From positions 6,805,001-6,869,000 of the forward strand of contig CP128386.1 of NCBI GenBank assembly GCA_030345135.1: a stretch of 64,000 nucleotides of DNA. Reading direction: 5' to 3'. The position numbers were made by a program, and so were the translations under genes. Under the pieces are notes generated by a model, which saw only the letters and a list, made by a program, of their open reading frames with translations, did not search any database and was not told where the DNA came from. This document shows positions 12,001-17,869 of the stretch, piece by piece. Each line of letters begins with the position of its first letter. The first letter of the stretch is position 1. The DNA is from Chitinophagaceae bacterium DXS (GTDB lineage: Bacteria; Bacteroidota; Bacteroidia; Chitinophagales; Chitinophagaceae).

Positions 12001-12359
12001 TGTATCTGAATATTTTTCTGCACACCGGTTCTTTTAATGGGTATGTACGGCAACCATATCTCAATACCCTGTACACTTCAGACAGTATCACGTCAAATAT
12101 GCCATTACACAGAAGTATCTCAGCCATCATTCAAAAGGATATCAGAGCCTACCTGCAAAGCCGGTTGCCATCCTACATGGTTCCTTCGTTGTTAATAGAG
12201 TTGGATAGTTTGCCGCTGACACCGAATGGGAAGGTGGATAAAAAGGCATTGCCTGTAGCAGACGGAACGCTGCAGTTGATCGGTCAGTATGTAGCACCGC
12301 TACTCTCACCCTTTTTCACTTTTGGGTATCAAATCTATTGGTATATTAAACAACTTTGA
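3..12359 (+). CDS. Non-ribosomal peptide synthetase, 5'-partial, with two embedded methyltransferases
   Basis: The reading frame is open at the left edge, so the gene starts upstream. Residues are numbered from nt 12. Domain order: end of an adenylation (A) domain (RTGD and RGYRVEP near 50-80); an inserted SAM methyltransferase (about 120-460, motif I VLDIGTGKD at 164); the A10 tail NGKIDKKALP; carrier (LGGNSL 553, Ser557); condensation (HHIASDG 743); A; carrier (Ser1611); condensation (HHIASDG 1797); A; carrier (Ser2666); condensation (HHIASDG 2852); A split by a second methyltransferase (VLEIGCGTG 3706). The end is a bare A10 tail with no carrier, thioesterase or reductase. Read against the GrsA pocket positions, the three complete A domains give DVQFIAQVVK (proline-like), DFWNIGMVHK (the threonine code) and DATKVGEVGK (Asn-like). 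No epimerase domain is seen. The C-terminal 20 or so residues are unlike any NRPS domain and look like read-through into non-coding DNA. Confidence 0.95.
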   Translation, partial: NQQLLPSGAIGEICVGGVQVARGYLNLAKETRTKFIEDPFSNDDKRKLFRTGDIGRWLHDGTLEFLGRLDEQVQVRGYRVEPAEIEIVLQQNELVSNAVVVTREDEPGDLRLAAYIVLKATGPSLLWPSVGEYPIYDDLLYYALTHDETRNDEYRYAFSQLVKDKSVLDIGTGKDAILARLCIEAGAKIVYAVESDFEAFEHAKQTVCNLHLEDNIVVILGDVLNATIGELVDVCVSEIIGTIGGSEGANVILNNARRFLKEDGRMIPQRCLTRMAAITFPDNLYDHPVFDKAAGFYADKIFDQLGAGTAIRLCIKNLPHANIISTDAIVEDLNFNSPNDEEYENEFVIEITKNARFDGLLFWINLFPLEDRLINSLNGDTNWLPVYFPLFYPGIEVQKGDYVQGKFVVRLSANNVNPDYSVQGTLIQKKGTSTDFGYNSFYQPACPTKNAFYLKLFQSINKATEPESGSDLVEMLRRHLGKRLPAYMVPDYFHFLETLPLTKNGKIDKKALPVPDRHFNKRYLAPETLTQEKLINIWQQLLEVERIGIGDDFFALGGNSLTAVRVIALVRSELQTEIAIRDLFAFPTIESLSKHLQSQNRTLLLPSIQVQDRPHLLPLSFAQERLWFIDKLQGSIQYHMQAVLRVNGNIDAIALENALQSVIARHEILRTVICEDNGQPWQLVRNNEEWRLQIIANPLYKESPDSLKQCIRQIVDEPFDLSADYMIRASLIPLEQEESIIVLVIHHIASDGWSLSVLMKEVAGLYSAYLMKRKPDLSCLPIQYSDYALWQRQYLEGEILHRQLEYWKKKLSDAPVLQLRTDYPRPPVHTARGKMLHCTINKILCDQLEAFSLKEGVTLFMTLLATFKVLMYRYTGQADISIGTPVAGRRQLELENMIGLFVNTIVVRSEVNDQMTFALLLRQLKQTILEAFEYQDAPFEKVVEAVVEDRDLSRNPLVQILFVLQNTPEIPQFQLGDTRLSIEEHAHGTTPFDISVSIEKNTDGLQCYVQYCTDLYASGTIESMFSHYEQLLKAITQNSYQTIASLQMLTGDEERQLLYDFNNTAIQCPVNLTVVDMFEQQVLKDPDAIAVVFGEYKLTYKQLNERSNQLAHYLRKKGVREEVLVPICIERSPEMIIGLIGILKAGGAYVPFDPEYPQERINYMLSDISASVVITSERSKEKLLSTANLDIIELDQNDAVAEQPAGNPSKITDSTNLTFVLYTSGSTGRPKGVLMPCSNLVNLLLWQEQQFSNKYRHVLQFASLNFDVSFQEIFSTLCFGGSLYLIDNDLRRDTPGLVKFIKAYGITHLFMPYGALKNLAEQVCLFHENSLPIEEVIVAGEQLKLTEDICQLVNKDRIKLVNQYGPTEAHVVTSYAIDVDHPSSSSLPPIGKPIYNTSIYMLRNARELLPIGVAGEICIAGECVARGYLNNNKLTAEKFVENPFGGGRLYRTGDLGRWLEDGNIEYLGRIDDQVKIRGYRVEPGEIESVILQSNLASQCVVLAKENGQGFQQLLCYVVPKTPFDKTKVVEYLKSKLPDYMIPANWIILEKLPVTANGKINKKALPDPDGDSLFHNRYEAPETDLQQVLANLWQELLGVDKIGILDNFFSLGGHSLIAVRVIAGIRRLLQVEVAIKDLFIHPTIKELAECIQVQNKEQLIPVIKKTQHTGNIPLSFSQERIWFIDQLQGSVQYHLPAVLRLKGKINVPALNHALQCIVNRHEVLRTVFLDDGGIPYQHVLQQNSWHLDIADEHLCLEHNQNVQDYINGLISQPFDLATEHMLRAHLIALNENEHILVVILHHIASDGWSLSVLVKEITELYDAYEQKRRPQLSELPVQYADYALWQRDYLQGDLLDKRLQYWKDRLQGVGMLALRCDFPRPAMQSTRGAAVEHIIDHQLTEQLKQVALEHDCTLFMVMLAAFKVLLFRYSGQTDICVGTPVAGRRQQELEGLIGFFVNMLPLRTEINAGMTCIELLQQVRQTTIEAYEHQDAPFEKIVDALVNERDITRAPLVQVLFVLQNTPTVPQLHLGDLQLSWEPSAHQTTLFDLTVGVIETGGELHISTEYCTDLFRENTIRQLLMHYEQLLRAMTNYDDRPIYQLPLLTKQEEHQLLYDFNNTEVAYPEDKTIIDLFEEQVKKTPGNIAVMYEEEVLTYQQLNERSNQLAWYLRSRGVKEETLVPVCIERGLAMIIGILGILKAGGAYVPIDPEYPQERIKYMLQDTAATIVVSSRKSWNSLKDSEEIRIIELEQEASDIAQQPVINLNNGPEATNLAYVIYTSGSTGKPKGVMIEHRNVVRLFFNQLPLYDFDENDVWSMFHSFCFDFSVWEMFGALLFGGRLVIVPSLISKDAIRFAELLIKEKVTILNQTPSAFYVLQDYLVHKPTEVALRYIIFGGEALNPTRLQPSRELSRNCRFINMYGITETTVHVTFQLVETAHILAGSNSIGRPIPTLSIYILDELRQLVPIGVAGEICVAGAGLARGYLNRRQLTEEKFVQHPYGAGRIYLSGDQGRWLPDGTIEYCGRRDDQVKIRGYRIEPGEIESALLQSELVSQCVVIANEDIQGHKKLTGYVVAKGIFNRESIMAYLQSRLPSYMVPSLLIELDSLPLTSNGKVDKKALPVADGTLQLSGQYVAPRNEAEEQLAAIWQELLGIEKISIHDNFFELGGHSLTATRVVAFVRERMQVEIAIKDLFLHPTIENLAASLYSRKQALLLPVIRHDIRPDHIPLSFAQERLWFIHLLQGSIQYHMPVVLRLKGKLNEGALNYALKEIIHRHEILRTIIKEEEGKAYQFIQQEECWQLNKTDNFKYGKDVQELNHYIEKLVSKPFDLDKDYMLRADLITLEDDECLLVIVMHHIASDGWSLSVLAKEIEQLYAFSEGKATERPALPIQYADYAIWQRKYLDGEMLNLQLRYWKNKLNGVATLQLPANFSRPVDYSPRGNALYFSWDKLFVEQLKEFSLEHYVTLFMTLLAAFKLLLYRYTGQPDICVGTPIAGRRQLDLEQLIGFFVNTLALRDHVSGEMSFIDLLQQVKQTTLEAYEHQDAPFEKVVEAVVVERDLGRNPLVQVLFVLQNVPEVPGLQLEEATLINEEFDLPTAKFDLTFTVMEIPEGIKGSVEFSTDLYNAETISGMLRHFEQLLHAVIEAPGKKIALQTLLSPSEEEQLLNVFNDPSVQLKDETFVTLFEQQAQNTPDNISVIYKLEQLTYKELNERSNQLAHCLRNKGVKSEMPVPVCLENSPGLIIAIIGIFKAGGSYVPVDPELPSERLNYIIKDTSASIIICNAATKTKLGEIVSNLIVLDQEWSLNGCDYPIDNPPIDVHGKHLAYIMYTSGSTGKPKGVMVNHNSLINYLQNSKTTYISSDSDYAGSFVHLSSTFDASLTAILMPLLHGRLSVISSQSSVNVFNDSNLLKYAPYDFIKITPAHLVFLNEFFKHANRQLLTKKLVIGGEALHLNQLRDLKNSNIDIEIVNEYGPTEATVGCSTYTLQLSQINEKQGGAIPIGKPIDNTQIYILDTYCQLVPVGVFGELYIAGAGLARGYLNNEALTSEKFILNPFGEGYLYRTGDWGRYLVNGDIEYLGRTDQQVKVSGYRIELGEIENVLLEYQPVKQCVMLTKEDDVHKQLIGYYVTDRNVTSMKEHTLYENHINNWKEVYKLEYGKITDDKINDPEFNTIGWMDSFTGRSIPADQMKEWLRDIMDVIFEQRPQNVLEIGCGTGMIYYQLAGKIKKYIGTDFSAACIDEIRQRISEQQKEYGVTKLFVCAAHEVSLKEERVDTVILNSVIQYFPGEDYLTEIIEKCIDHLQGKGCIVIGDIRDNHLQKLFNVRLQIQKLQKSVRVRDLIWSAKQRMLDEQELCLSPGYFHKLQSLYPVITHIDLLAKQAFCDNELTAYRYTAVICVDIEKSEFEPQWQEWGSLDNSDIINQIDKGLPVLAFANVPNPRLKYEMRLQQALYDTSLNTIQELENNVDLKTGDKVDPDQVLKHAKAKGYSYKLFKAEDPLYLNIFLHTGSFNGYVRQPYLNTLYTSDSITSNMPLHRSISAIIQKDIRAYLQSRLPSYMVPSLLIELDSLPLTPNGKVDKKALPVADGTLQLIGQYVAPLLSPFFTFGYQIYWYIKQL

Positions 12360-12989
12360 AAATCCTGTTTTTTGTATATGGCAAACATAGGAGGCACAGG
12401 GAAATTTTAGGTGCTTTTGTATTAGCTCTTTTTAATTTAAGATGCTGATCGCTATACAGTACGGACATGACAGTGTTCCTATGTTATTGCTTTGCATTTT
12501 TTTGCCAGTTAATCCATCTCCTCGTCATTCATTTTCAATTGTCCCCGCCTGAATGACTCTGGTCGGGCAGGAATTTTCAATTTTCACTAAACATACGCCT
12601 CCGTGTCCCTTTGTGTTCGCCGGGCCTCCGTGGTTCAACAAAAAAACAACCATTCGTTTATTACTTTCTTTCTTAACCATAATTTGATAAAAAAATCTAT
12701 TCACATATTATAAACATCATTATTTTTGCGTCTTAACAATTTTGGATAACAATTTCATTCTGAACTGAAGTTGAAAGAAAACACAACACATCACAACTTA
12801 TTCGCTTTCCATCCTTCATTGATGGGTGTTGTTTCTTTGGCTAATCTCCCTGTTTTCCGACCTATCCGACGACCTCGTATCTGAGACTAACTCAATGCAT
12901 TGCATCCATATCAATTCAATGCGTCAGGCAGCCTCAAATTCCAGGCTGCAAAGGATACTTCGATTAGCTTATTTATCAAAAAGACAAAA
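12360..12989. other. Spacer between the NRPS and the arginine cluster
   Basis: I see no convincing gene in this 630-bp stretch. It holds an array of ATTTTCAATT-like words around 12530-12595 interrupted by one copy of the CCTGCCCG/CAGGCGGG palindrome (12543-12571, inverted). An AT-rich region follows, with a match to the Bacteroidota -7 element (TATTTTTG, 12721-12728) that could drive the arginine cluster; no well-spaced -33 TTG was found. An ATG at 12900 is in frame with the downstream acetyltransferase but would add 30 residues unlike the family N-terminus. Confidence 0.6.
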
Positions 12990-13709
12990 GTGGAACAAAA
13001 TAATATCATCATTCGTGTAGCTAATAGTGGCGATGTTCATTACGCTAAAACTATTACAGATGAAATGGAATCTTCAGCCAAAGCGCGTGGAACAGGTATT
13101 GCTAAACGCAGTCCCGATTACGTTGCCAACAAAATGGAAGAAGGTAAAGCTGTGATAGCGTTAACAACAGACGGTACATGGGTTGGTTTTTGTTATATAG
13201 AAACCTGGAGCCATGGTGAGTATGTAGCGAACAGCGGATTGATCGTTTCCCCTGAATTTCGTAAAAGCGGTGTTGCCAAAGGAATTAAAAAAAGGATCTT
13301 CGACCTTAGCAGGGAGAAATATCCTAATGCAAAACTTTTTGGCTTAACCACCGGTCTTGCAGTAATGAAGATCAACAGTGAGCTGGGTTACGAGCCGGTT
13401 ACTTATTCTGAGTTGACACAGGATGATTCTTTCTGGGCAGGCTGTAAAAGCTGTGTGAACTATGATATTCTGATGAGCAAGGACAGAAAGAACTGTATGT
13501 GCACTGCTATGCTGTATGATCCTAAAGATCACTACGAGCCACAGGAAACCAAAGAATACTTTGAAAAGAAATCAAAGATCTATGAGCGTTTGCTGCGTTT
13601 AAAGCAAAGCAAGTTCCTGCAGGCATTCAGAAAAAAGAGCAAAGACGAAAATGGCGGCGGCGGCAATCCCACCAAAACCAAATCGTTCTTCCATTTCTTT
13701 AATTTCTAG
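12990..13709 (+). CDS. GNAT-family N-acyltransferase of the arginine cluster
   Basis: A 239-residue GNAT protein. The acyl-CoA binding loop reads RKSGVAKG within GLIVSPEFRKSGVAKGIKK, and the C-terminus is Cys-rich (GCKSCVNYD, NCMCTAM). It is the first gene of the arginine cluster, directly before argG, the position where Bacteroidota usually carry a GNAT proposed to supply N-acylglutamate in place of classical ArgA. With an SOTCase-type ArgF' in the same cluster, the acyl group may be succinyl. I chose the GTG at 12990 because MEQNNIIIRVAN matches the usual family start; ATG at 12900 is the alternative. The substrate is an inference from context. Confidence 0.8.
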   Translation: MEQNNIIIRVANSGDVHYAKTITDEMESSAKARGTGIAKRSPDYVANKMEEGKAVIALTTDGTWVGFCYIETWSHGEYVANSGLIVSPEFRKSGVAKGIKKRIFDLSREKYPNAKLFGLTTGLAVMKINSELGYEPVTYSELTQDDSFWAGCKSCVNYDILMSKDRKNCMCTAMLYDPKDHYEPQETKEYFEKKSKIYERLLRLKQSKFLQAFRKKSKDENGGGGNPTKTKSFFHFFNF

Positions 13710-13763
13710 TTAGCAGGGCGCAGAAACAGCTACGAATGTTTTGACTTTTGATTTTTGACTTTT

Positions 13764-13786
13764 CCTGCCCGACTGGTCAGGCGGGG
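13764..13786 (+). repeat. Oriented palindrome CCTGCCCG/CAGGCGGG, copy in the GNAT-argG spacer
   Basis: This 23-bp imperfect palindrome sits inside an array of TTTTGACTTTT words (13740-13810). It is identical in sequence to the copy at 22481-22503. The two arms are not exact complements: one is CCTGCCCG and the other CAGGCGGG, which gives the element an orientation. Confidence 0.8.
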
Positions 13787-13834
13787 AATTTTTACTTTTG
13801 ACTTTCTTTTTTTCAACTATATCAACATCTTACA

Positions 13835-15094
13835 ATGAGCTTTTCCAACAATGTAAATTTTCAGTTTAGTCCCGATGCTGCCGGCAGCGGAAAGAAAACA
13901 CTGGTGCTTGGTTTTAGCGGCGGCCTGGATACAACTTATTGCGTAAAATATTTAAGTGACGATCTTGGTTATGATGTACACAGTGTTATTGTTAACACGG
14001 GTGGATTTAGTGAAGAAGAATTAAAAAATATTGAAGCTCACGCTTACAAGCTGGGCGTTAAAACACATACAACAGTAGATGCCGTTAAAGGCTACTACGA
14101 CCGCATTATCAAATACCTGGTATTTGGGAATGTGTTGAAAAACAATACTTATCCTCTAAGTGTAAGTGCTGAAAGACTTGTTCAGGCGCTGCATATTGCT
14201 GATCATGTAAAAGCATTGAACGCAGATACAGTTGCACACGGTAGCACTGGCGCAGGTAACGACCAGGTACGTTTTGATATGGTGTTCCACATCATGATCC
14301 CTGACGTGAAGATCCTTACGCCGATCCGTGATCTTAAACTAAGCCGCGAGCAGGAGATAGAATACCTTAAGGCCAAGGGTGTGAACATGAACTTTGAGAA
14401 AGCCGCGTACTCTATCAATAAAGGACTATGGGGAACAAGTGTTGGCGGAAGAGAAACACTTTCTTCAAAAGGCATGTTGCCTGAATCAGCATGGCCCACA
14501 CAGGTTACCAAACACGAAGGTGAAGAAGTTAAACTACATTTTGAAAAAGGTGAACTAACTGCTGTAAACGACAAAACCTTCAGTCACCCTTCAGAAGCTA
14601 TTCAATACTTGCAAAGTATTGCCGGCGCTTATGGCATTGGTCGCGATATACATGTGGGTGATACCATCATCGGTATTAAAGGACGCGTTGGTTTTGAAGC
14701 CGCTGCGCCAATGGTTATTCTAAAAGCGCATCATGCTTTGGAAAAACATGTTCTTACCAAATGGCAGTTAAGCTGGAAAGACAATATTGCTAATTTCTAC
14801 GGAAACTGGCTGCATGAAGGTCAAATTCTGGATCCTGTTATGCGCGATATTGAAGCATTCCTTCAAAGTTCACAGCAAACTGTAACCGGTGATGTGTTTG
14901 TCTACCTTCAACCTTACCGTTTCCAGGTATTGGGTATCGAATCTAAGTATGACCTGATGAGTAGCAAATTTGGTAAATACGGAGAAATGAATAATGGATG
15001 GACTGGTGAAGATGTGCGTGGATTTAGCAAGATTTTTGGTAATCAAACTTCCATGTATCACCTGATAAGGGAAGATGCAGAAAAGCAACAATAA
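13835..15094 (+). CDS. argG: Argininosuccinate synthase
   Basis: The 419-residue protein condenses citrulline and aspartate with ATP to argininosuccinate, the penultimate step of arginine synthesis in the cytoplasm. The ATP pyrophosphatase PP-loop SGGLDTT is at residues 28-34, and the STGAGNDQVRFD stretch typical of the family follows. The length fits the argG type found in Bacteroidota. It lies 125 bp after the GNAT gene, with a TTTTGAC word array and one palindrome in between, and leads the co-directional arginine genes. Confidence 0.97.
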   Translation: MSFSNNVNFQFSPDAAGSGKKTLVLGFSGGLDTTYCVKYLSDDLGYDVHSVIVNTGGFSEEELKNIEAHAYKLGVKTHTTVDAVKGYYDRIIKYLVFGNVLKNNTYPLSVSAERLVQALHIADHVKALNADTVAHGSTGAGNDQVRFDMVFHIMIPDVKILTPIRDLKLSREQEIEYLKAKGVNMNFEKAAYSINKGLWGTSVGGRETLSSKGMLPESAWPTQVTKHEGEEVKLHFEKGELTAVNDKTFSHPSEAIQYLQSIAGAYGIGRDIHVGDTIIGIKGRVGFEAAAPMVILKAHHALEKHVLTKWQLSWKDNIANFYGNWLHEGQILDPVMRDIEAFLQSSQQTVTGDVFVYLQPYRFQVLGIESKYDLMSSKFGKYGEMNNGWTGEDVRGFSKIFGNQTSMYHLIREDAEKQQ

Positions 15095-15144
15095 TATCCT
15101 AATAAGTATAGCATCACTGTGCTTATAACAGCTTAACTTTTTAC

Positions 15145-15489
15145 ATGTCAATACGCAGCAAAGAACAGCCATTACAACACTACCTCTGGGGAAACAATTG
15201 TGATGGCTGGGTTTTAGCTGATACCGAACAATTATCAGTTAAGCAGGAACGCATGCCTCCTCAAACAAGTGAGGCGCTGCATTTTCATAAAAATGCACAA
15301 CAGTTCTTTTTCATATTAAGCGGAACAGCAACTTTTGAAGTTGAAGGAGAAAGCTTCAACGTTATTGCCGGCAACGGTTTTCACATTGAAGCAGGAAAGA
15401 AGCACCGCATCAGCAACAATGCTGCTGATGATCTCGAGTTTATATTAAGCTCTCAACCATCAACCAACAACGACAGGGTGAATGTTTGA
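15145..15489 (+). CDS. Small cupin-domain protein
   Basis: A 114-residue single-domain cupin. Motif 1 is HFHKNAQQFFFILSG (46-60), with two His ligands but Gln53 where the consensus Glu would be. Motif 2 is EAGKKHRISN with its His. Metal binding is therefore plausible but with an altered ligand set. The gene sits between argG and an APH-like kinase, overlapping the kinase start by 8 bp, so it is probably co-translated. It has no known role in arginine synthesis. Function unknown; a small-molecule binding or isomerising role is possible. Confidence 0.88.
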   Translation: MSIRSKEQPLQHYLWGNNCDGWVLADTEQLSVKQERMPPQTSEALHFHKNAQQFFFILSGTATFEVEGESFNVIAGNGFHIEAGKKHRISNNAADDLEFILSSQPSTNNDRVNV

Positions 15490-16369
15490 TGAGCAAGATA
15501 TAATGAGCCTTTGCAAGGATGCCGGATTTTATCCTGCAGATGAAGTAAAACAATTATCAAAAGGCTGGTGGTCGCAAGCTTATTCATTCAGACACGAGGG
15601 AAAAGATTGGGTATTAAGAATTAACGGAAGTGATAAAGATTTCAGAAAGGATCAAAAAGCCTGGGAGTTATTGCACGAAATTACTCCGGTCCCTGGAATA
15701 AGACTAATCGGAAAATTCAGAGATAATTTCTACGCAGTAAGTGAGAAATGCAGCGGGATTACTTTGATTGATGACCATGTAACATCCTCCGAAATTGTTT
15801 TTGAGCTGTTCGATACGCTACTGCAGATGCGGACTTTCAACACAAACGGATTGAACGGCTGGGCATTAATGAACGAGCGTTTTGAGGGAACATATAATAG
15901 TTGGGAAGACTGGCTGCTAAGTTTCCACAATCACAAAATGGATTACACGCTTCAGCAACTGGTGAACGACGGACTTTTTGAAAGCATGCTTCACAAAGTT
16001 GCGCTGAATAGAATAAAACAACTTCTACCCTTTTGTAAAACGGAAAAATACCTTGTTCACGGCGATGCCGGCTTCGACAATGTGTTAAGCGACGGAAAGA
16101 AAATTACAGGAGTAATTGATTGGGGCGAAGCGGCGCTGGGAGATTTTCTCTACGACATTGCCTACCTTTTTTTCAATACAGAGACGGTTGATTACAAAGG
16201 CTACTGGCAACAGTTCGTGCAACAAAGGCAACTACAAATTCCATTCATGGAAGAGCGGTTAAGGTGCTATCAAATGGTTATCGGACTCAACTCTGTAGCC
16301 ATCGCGGCACACACCCGCAACGAAAAGATTTATCATCTGGATAGAAATAAATTGATGCAATTATTATGA
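15482..16369 (+). CDS. Aminoglycoside phosphotransferase (APH)-family kinase
   Basis: A 295-residue protein-kinase-like small-molecule kinase. The catalytic loop HGDAGFDN is at 193-200 and the Mg-binding DWGEAALGD begins at D213, so the active-site residues are intact. The family phosphorylates aminoglycosides, homoserine, choline, sugars and others; the substrate here cannot be read. It overlaps the cupin gene by 8 bp and argC by 4 bp (ATGA), which implies translational coupling inside the arginine operon. A resistance role is unlikely in this context. A housekeeping metabolite kinase or repair kinase is more plausible, but this is inference. Confidence 0.9.
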   Translation: MFDEQDIMSLCKDAGFYPADEVKQLSKGWWSQAYSFRHEGKDWVLRINGSDKDFRKDQKAWELLHEITPVPGIRLIGKFRDNFYAVSEKCSGITLIDDHVTSSEIVFELFDTLLQMRTFNTNGLNGWALMNERFEGTYNSWEDWLLSFHNHKMDYTLQQLVNDGLFESMLHKVALNRIKQLLPFCKTEKYLVHGDAGFDNVLSDGKKITGVIDWGEAALGDFLYDIAYLFFNTETVDYKGYWQQFVQQRQLQIPFMEERLRCYQMVIGLNSVAIAAHTRNEKIYHLDRNKLMQLL

Positions 16370-17349
16370 GCAAGAAAATTAAAGCAGGCATAATAGGTGG
16401 CGCCGGTTATACAGGCGGAGAGTTAATTCGTTTACTCATCAATCACCCTCACGCAGAAATTAGTTTTGTACATAGTAAAAGCAATGCTGGTAACCCGCTT
16501 TATAAGGTTCACCAGGATTTAGTTGGAGACACAGATTTACACTTCACCGGTGAATTGTCTGATGATGTGGATGTGCTGTTCCTTTGCACCGGCCACGGTG
16601 AGGCAAAGAAATTTTTGCAGGCAAATACTATCGCTCCTCACATTAAAATCATCGATCTTTCCAACGATTTCAGGCTTTCTCAGCATGCAGTTCTGGGCGA
16701 CCGCACATTTGTGTATGGTCTGCCGGAATTAAATAAAGCGCAAATCAAATCGGCACATAATATTGCCAATCCCGGTTGTTTTGCAACAGCAATCCAGCTC
16801 GGATTATTGCCGCTTGCAAAAGCCGGATTACTGGAAAATATTTACACAACAGGCATTACAGGTTCTACCGGCGCGGGACAGGGTTTAAGCTCCACATCCC
16901 ACTTTAGCTGGAGAGCAAACAATATACAGGCTTACAAAACATTGACACACCAGCACTTAGGAGAAATTGGACAAACCTTGCAACAATTGTATCCGGACAG
17001 CGATATTGATCTTAGTTTTGTGCCATGGCGGGGAGATTTTACACGGGGCATTTTTATCAGCTCCACCATCACCTGCGACAGTTCTTTGGAATCATTAACT
17101 GCTTTGTTCAACGAATTTTATGCAGCTCATCCTTTCACCGTTGTAAGCAACGACGCCATTTTCCTTAAACAGGTGGTTAACACCAACAAATGCGTCATTC
17201 AACTGGAAAAGGTAGGTACCAAACTCGTCATCCATTCCGCCATCGACAATCTCCTCAAAGGAGCCAGCGGCCAGGCAGTGCAGAATATGAATTTGATGTT
17301 TGGGTTGGAGGAAAGTGCGGGGTTGAGGTTGAAAAGTGCGGGATTTTAG
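16366..17349 (+). CDS. argC: N-acyl-gamma-glutamyl-phosphate reductase
   Basis: The 327-residue NADP-dependent enzyme reduces N-acyl-glutamyl-5-phosphate to the semialdehyde. Visible are the Rossmann motif GGAGYTG at 11-17 and the catalytic Cys138 in NPGCFAT. The start overlaps the preceding kinase gene by 4 bp. In this cluster the acyl group may be succinyl rather than acetyl (see argF'). The C-terminus runs straight into an array of ACGT-type words. Confidence 0.97.
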   Translation: MSKKIKAGIIGGAGYTGGELIRLLINHPHAEISFVHSKSNAGNPLYKVHQDLVGDTDLHFTGELSDDVDVLFLCTGHGEAKKFLQANTIAPHIKIIDLSNDFRLSQHAVLGDRTFVYGLPELNKAQIKSAHNIANPGCFATAIQLGLLPLAKAGLLENIYTTGITGSTGAGQGLSSTSHFSWRANNIQAYKTLTHQHLGEIGQTLQQLYPDSDIDLSFVPWRGDFTRGIFISSTITCDSSLESLTALFNEFYAAHPFTVVSNDAIFLKQVVNTNKCVIQLEKVGTKLVIHSAIDNLLKGASGQAVQNMNLMFGLEESAGLRLKSAGF

Positions 17350-17509
17350 GAGAGTTATAAGTTGTACGTTATACGTTTTACGTTGATCTTAGCGGAGAAA
17401 AAACGACGGTATCACATAAAATTTGATAAACGTACCACGTATAACTTACAACGTACCACGTAAATGCTACCATGAAAAACGTACAACGTAACAACGTAAA
17501 ACGTATATC
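17346..17509. repeat. ACGT-word dyad array upstream of the four-helix-bundle gene
   Basis: After the argC stop the DNA is built of words such as TTGTACGTT, ATACGTTTTACG and, in reverse orientation, AACGTACAACG and AACGTAAAACG. The left block (17355-17385) and right block (17427-17508) are roughly reverse complements. No gene is seen. Confidence 0.75.
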
Positions 17510-17869
17510 ATGCAAAATTATAAAGAGCTGAAGGTTTGGGAAAGAGCACACTCATTTACATTGAGTGTGTATGGTTTGACAAAAGGTTTTCCGAAAGATG
17601 AGCTGTATAGCCTGACAAACCAGTTAAGACGAGCTACTTCATCTATTCCCGCAAATATTGCGGAAGGATGCGGTAAATGTTCACAAAATGAGTTGGCACA
17701 TTTTTTAAATATAGCACTAGGTTCTGCCAACGAAACGGAATATTTTCTATTGCTATCGAAGGATTTAAATTACATCGGGGAAGATAAGTACATAGAACTT
17801 GACGATGATATCAATCAGATCAAAGCCATGCTTATCGCCCTTATTAATAAAGTGAGGAAGAAGTTGTGA
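17510..17869 (+). CDS. Four-helix-bundle protein (S23/IVP family)
   Basis: A 119-residue all-alpha protein with the family signature: YKELKVWERAH at the start, QLRRATSSIPANIAEGCGK in the middle, and FLNIALGSANETEYFL towards the end. Relatives include proteins encoded by 23S rRNA intervening sequences and the Avd accessory proteins of diversity-generating retroelements. No reverse transcriptase or rRNA is present here. The gene interrupts the arginine cluster between argC and argD and is bordered on both sides by ACGT-word arrays, which suggests it arrived with or maintains the repeats; that is inference. Molecular function unknown. Confidence 0.9.
   Translation: MQNYKELKVWERAHSFTLSVYGLTKGFPKDELYSLTNQLRRATSSIPANIAEGCGKCSQNELAHFLNIALGSANETEYFLLLSKDLNYIGEDKYIELDDDINQIKAMLIALINKVRKKL

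Noticed and set aside
12826-13020. 64-codon plus-strand open frame before the GNAT gene
   Set aside because: It overlaps the start of the GNAT gene in another frame and has no conserved feature; I considered an arginine leader peptide, but there is no run of Arg codons or attenuator hairpin.
15482-16369. Antibiotic resistance gene
   Set aside because: APH-fold kinases have many substrates, and the tight coupling to argC argues for a metabolic role; no mobile element is adjacent.
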